DNA from: Bacteroidia bacterium
Lineage (GTDB): Bacteria > Bacteroidota > Bacteroidia > Chitinophagales > Saprospiraceae
Assembly (NCBI GenBank): GCA_030431945.1
Contig: JAUIIF010000205.1
Location: 1 to 7,591 of the forward strand
Reading direction: 5' to 3'
Length of the DNA: 7,591 nucleotides
The number at the start of each line of letters is the position of its first letter. The first letter of the stretch is position 1. The position numbers and the translations under genes are program-made. The notes beneath the pieces were generated by a model. That model made no database searches, was not told the origin of the DNA, and worked only from the letters and a program-made list of their open reading frames with translations. This document shows, in pieces, positions 6,301 through 7,591 of this stretch.

Positions 6301-7102
6301 AGGCCCCGGACAACCTGAAGAAGGGGAGTTGGAAGGCCTGGACGATGATCAGATTCTGGAGTACAACCGTGCCCGCCGCCGGGAACTGATGATTAACCCC
6401 ATGCTCCGGTTCCGCGGCAAGCGCAACCGCCTGTCACTGGCCGTAGGTCCTTTTTACCACGCTTATGAATTGGGAGACGATGTACCCGACTTTGCCCTGA
6501 TCAGGAATACGCCCGGCATCCCGGACCGGATTTTCGAAGAGCAGCCTTTTGCCGGCCTGAAAGCCCACCTCAGTGCCAACAACCTGGCCATTCCGCTGAT
6601 GGCGGATAACGGGATAAAATATGATTTGTACGCCAGCCAGTCCTGGAACCTGAAGGACGAAAATTTGTCCAATCTGAAATTTGGCGGACAGTTCAGCTTC
6701 TACCGGATGATTACCAAGGCCATCAACTTTGCTACGCGCATCAGCGTGGAACACAATGAGGGAAGTCCGGAATTCTACCAGTTGGCCAATATGGGCGGCC
6801 GGACGAACTACCGGGCGGCCCGGGCCGACCGCTACCGGGGGAACACAATGTTTGTGCACAACATCGATTTTCGGTTCCTCGGCTTTGCCCTCGGGAAAAA
6901 GGAAGCGCCGACGGTGGCCGGGTTCATTCTGGGGCTGGACTACGGCAGGGTGTGGCTGCAAGGAGAGGACAGCGATGTCTGGCACGTTGGCTACGGCGGC
7001 GGTTTGTGGGCCGCTCCGCTGGGGGCAACAATTCTCAGCCTTACCTATTTTCAGGATAGCGAACAAAAGCGTATCGCTTTTGCGGCCGGCTTTCCGTTTT
7101 AA
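3362..7102 (+). CDS. outer-membrane lipoprotein: calcineurin-like phosphoesterase, kinase-like central domain, BamA/D15-type beta-barrel
   Basis: This is a 1246-residue protein with a TTG start; an in-frame TGA at 3341-3343 and no ATG between rule out a longer form, and the signal peptide begins here. Residues 1-22 (ending FFFTAC) are a lipoprotein signal with C22 as lipidation site. Residues ~48-365 follow the purple-acid-phosphatase/calcineurin-like order: GDLG (D54), LLGDITG (D87), PGENELG (124-129), MMHHP (H225/H226), SAHEQN (304-309). Several ligands differ from the usual GDxxY, GNH[DE] and GHxH, so activity is doubtful. Residues ~450-650 contain a Gly-rich start (RRGGGMATMSLH), YQLRSVRK, and IGDWDRHRDQW (607-617) followed by RDRDQ (636-640), resembling HipA/PI3K/Fam20 kinase motifs. 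Residues ~690-760 look helical. Residues ~764-845 are Gly/Asp-rich (YGLDGDDRFEVGG, GGTDGD). Residues ~895-1246 are alternating beta-strands of a surface-antigen barrel, with a loop-6-like GGRTNYRAAR and C-terminal FAAGFPF ending in Phe. It should sit in the outer membrane. The substrate is unknown. It likely shares an operon with the next gene. Confidence 0.85.
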   Translation: MKHSLYATSFLLVLSSFFFTACADYKVHELELEGLTSEQQPAGALEYSTFMVGDLGYDYERGLTTLDAMVRAMPPGKKKSSLLLLGDITGEEGLRKNDGAERDHLDAIGKRLRQVPGKVFYTPGENELGRESKFSRLERLEDYFDDHIEKKVKFMPNKACSGPDDEEIFDRVGLIGVNTAWFMADWTRDEEVSEGCDYRNRDAMLFALADEIKGYRDQVKIVMMHHPLQGNGNRGGQYSLKQHLFPLADVIPGAYVPLPVIGSVIRGVQAVGGGPQDVNNLLYQQFVNKVKAGIDDEINVIFVSAHEQNMMLVHEGEYVQVVAGSGSVRGPARGGNDANFVAGQIGYSRLDFFDSGEVYLGFYTVAEDGTEQKVFYRRIIEDRHLQQDEGIEEVPTETISEKVVKASVYGREAEEKGAVARQILGRHYRPLYTVPIQVPVLMIDTLNGGLTPYRRGGGMATMSLHTEGGDGHLYQLRSVRKNPAQLLPSMLEKSFAAELTADVFTSVHPYAPLTLPLMQEKLGLLGADPQLYYIPKQPGLGAFNTNFGGEMYWLEQRPDEDWSGTRFFGGSKNIISNSDMREVLTKNWKSYADDNNYARARLFDLWIGDWDRHRDQWRWAAFKEDDGRTRYVAVARDRDQVYSNYDGLLLGTARVFVGEARKFRPFTGKLDKAKWRAMNGKWNDRLFLNQLTREEMLAEAQLIRTTITDEVIDEAMTRFPEEVKAYSLEKERIGEKLKERMTQLEAFALDYYEDLAEKVNILGTEKDDVIRITGLENGDLHVQLFDASKEGEADEQFYDRVFHPQETKEVVIYGLDGDDRFEVGGENSRITVRLIGGTDGDKVVAAGNLRAKAYDEKKGMKLEGETSHLADRRNDRHPELNQYNFEEYHPDYTTPVPAFGFNVDDGLLLGVGFSRTNHGFRPDPYGTRHTALATYSTNEFFKFTYEGEFNDFFGRKSDLLLNTHFYSDGYVANFFGIGNEGPGQPEEGELEGLDDDQILEYNRARRRELMINPMLRFRGKRNRLSLAVGPFYHAYELGDDVPDFALIRNTPGIPDRIFEEQPFAGLKAHLSANNLAIPLMADNGIKYDLYASQSWNLKDENLSNLKFGGQFSFYRMITKAINFATRISVEHNEGSPEFYQLANMGGRTNYRAARADRYRGNTMFVHNIDFRFLGFALGKKEAPTVAGFILGLDYGRVWLQGEDSDVWHVGYGGGLWAAPLGATILSLTYFQDSEQKRIAFAAGFPF

Positions 7103-7114
7103 AACCATCCTGAC

Positions 7115-7591
7115 ATGAGTCTTGTCGATCGACCAAACTTACTTTCCCTGCTGATTCTCGGCGTCGTGGTGCTGATTGCCGGCACCTACGGTGTGGTGAC
7201 CTACACCCAAAGCCCCGACCTGGAGCACTACCAGGTGGACCAGACCTATAATTTCGGTTTCAACTTCGACCAACCGAGTAACGTAGTAAAGCTCCCCAAA
7301 GAACTAAAGGAAATCAGCGGGTTGGCGGATTGGAAAGAACCTGATCAGGTACTGGCCGTACAGGACGAAGACGGCAAACTTTTCGTTCTGGATACCCGGA
7401 CCGGCAACGTGCTGGAATCCTTTAAATTCGGTAAAGACCGGGATTATGAAGGGGTCGCCCGGATTAAAGACAACATCTACGTACTGGAACGGGATGGCGA
7501 CATCCACTGTACAAAATATACCTACGGTGAAGAAGCCCTTAATGCCGAAAAACTGGAGACCTCCTTCAGCTACCGCAACGATACGGAGGGG
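7115..7591 (+). CDS. SdiA-regulated-family beta-propeller protein, membrane-anchored (3' end outside the window)
   Basis: The frame opens at ATG 7115, 12 bases after the previous stop, and runs without a stop to the window end (159 codons), so the gene is cut by the window edge. Residues 9-30 (LLSLLILGVVVLIAGTYGVVTY) are a single N-terminal membrane anchor or uncleaved signal; there is no lipobox Cys. From residue ~60 the sequence has the marks of the SdiA-regulated family (E. coli YjiK-like): LPKELKEISGLADW (60-73), VQDEDGKLFVLD (82-93), and FGKDRDYEGVARIKDNIYVL (105-124) with the DYEGVA signature. These proteins are predicted beta-propellers of unknown biochemical role. The tight spacing after the phosphoesterase-barrel gene suggests cotranscription and a shared envelope function, possibly with phosphorylated compounds, but that is inference. 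No Shine-Dalgarno sequence is seen. Confidence 0.8.
   Translation, partial: MSLVDRPNLLSLLILGVVVLIAGTYGVVTYTQSPDLEHYQVDQTYNFGFNFDQPSNVVKLPKELKEISGLADWKEPDQVLAVQDEDGKLFVLDTRTGNVLESFKFGKDRDYEGVARIKDNIYVLERDGDIHCTKYTYGEEALNAEKLETSFSYRNDTEG

Noticed and set aside
1..7591. CRISPR array, tRNA, rRNA, transposase or integrase
   Set aside because: No regularly spaced direct repeats, no tRNA-like cloverleaf or rRNA signature, and no transposase or recombinase motifs were seen on either strand.

Overview
The window looks like a piece of a Bacteroidota chromosome, most likely from the Saprospiria/Lewinella-type lineage. Two secreted proteins end in type IX secretion (T9SS) type A C-terminal sorting domains, which are largely confined to this phylum. 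Start codons lack clear Shine-Dalgarno sequences, as is usual in the phylum, and the coding DNA is moderately GC-rich. The genus is an inference from style, not from a search.

Layout, all on the + strand. (1) 1-771: the 3' end of a secreted T9SS cargo protein whose start lies upstream of the window. (2) 772-1120: a 349-base gap with a possible 26-codon ORF, a 12-base palindrome and a run of hairpins (869-1092) that looks like a structured or dispersed element. (3) 1121-2938: a complete secreted multicopper oxidase (laccase/bilirubin-oxidase-like) with all four copper-ligand motifs and a T9SS tail. (4) 2956-3037: an unusually long hairpin terminator. (5) 3038-3361: GC-rich, hairpin-rich non-coding DNA that shares a near-identical 22-base word with the first gap. 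(6) 3362-7102: a 1246-residue outer-membrane lipoprotein. It joins a calcineurin-like/purple-acid-phosphatase-like domain with altered active-site motifs, a central domain with motifs resembling HipA/PI3K/Fam20-type kinases, a Gly/Asp-rich linker and a BamA/D15-type beta-barrel. (7) 7115-7591: the start of a membrane-anchored SdiA-regulated-family beta-propeller protein, 12 bases downstream and probably in the same operon.

The first two genes encode exported enzymes or adhesin-like cargo for T9SS. The last two form a separate envelope unit: a barrel-anchored phosphoesterase/kinase-like protein followed by a membrane-anchored propeller. The most interesting points are the kinase-like module inside the barrel lipoprotein, the loss of metal-ligand residues in its phosphoesterase domain, and the two structured intergenic regions. 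No CRISPR array, tRNA, rRNA, intact transposase or integrase was seen.
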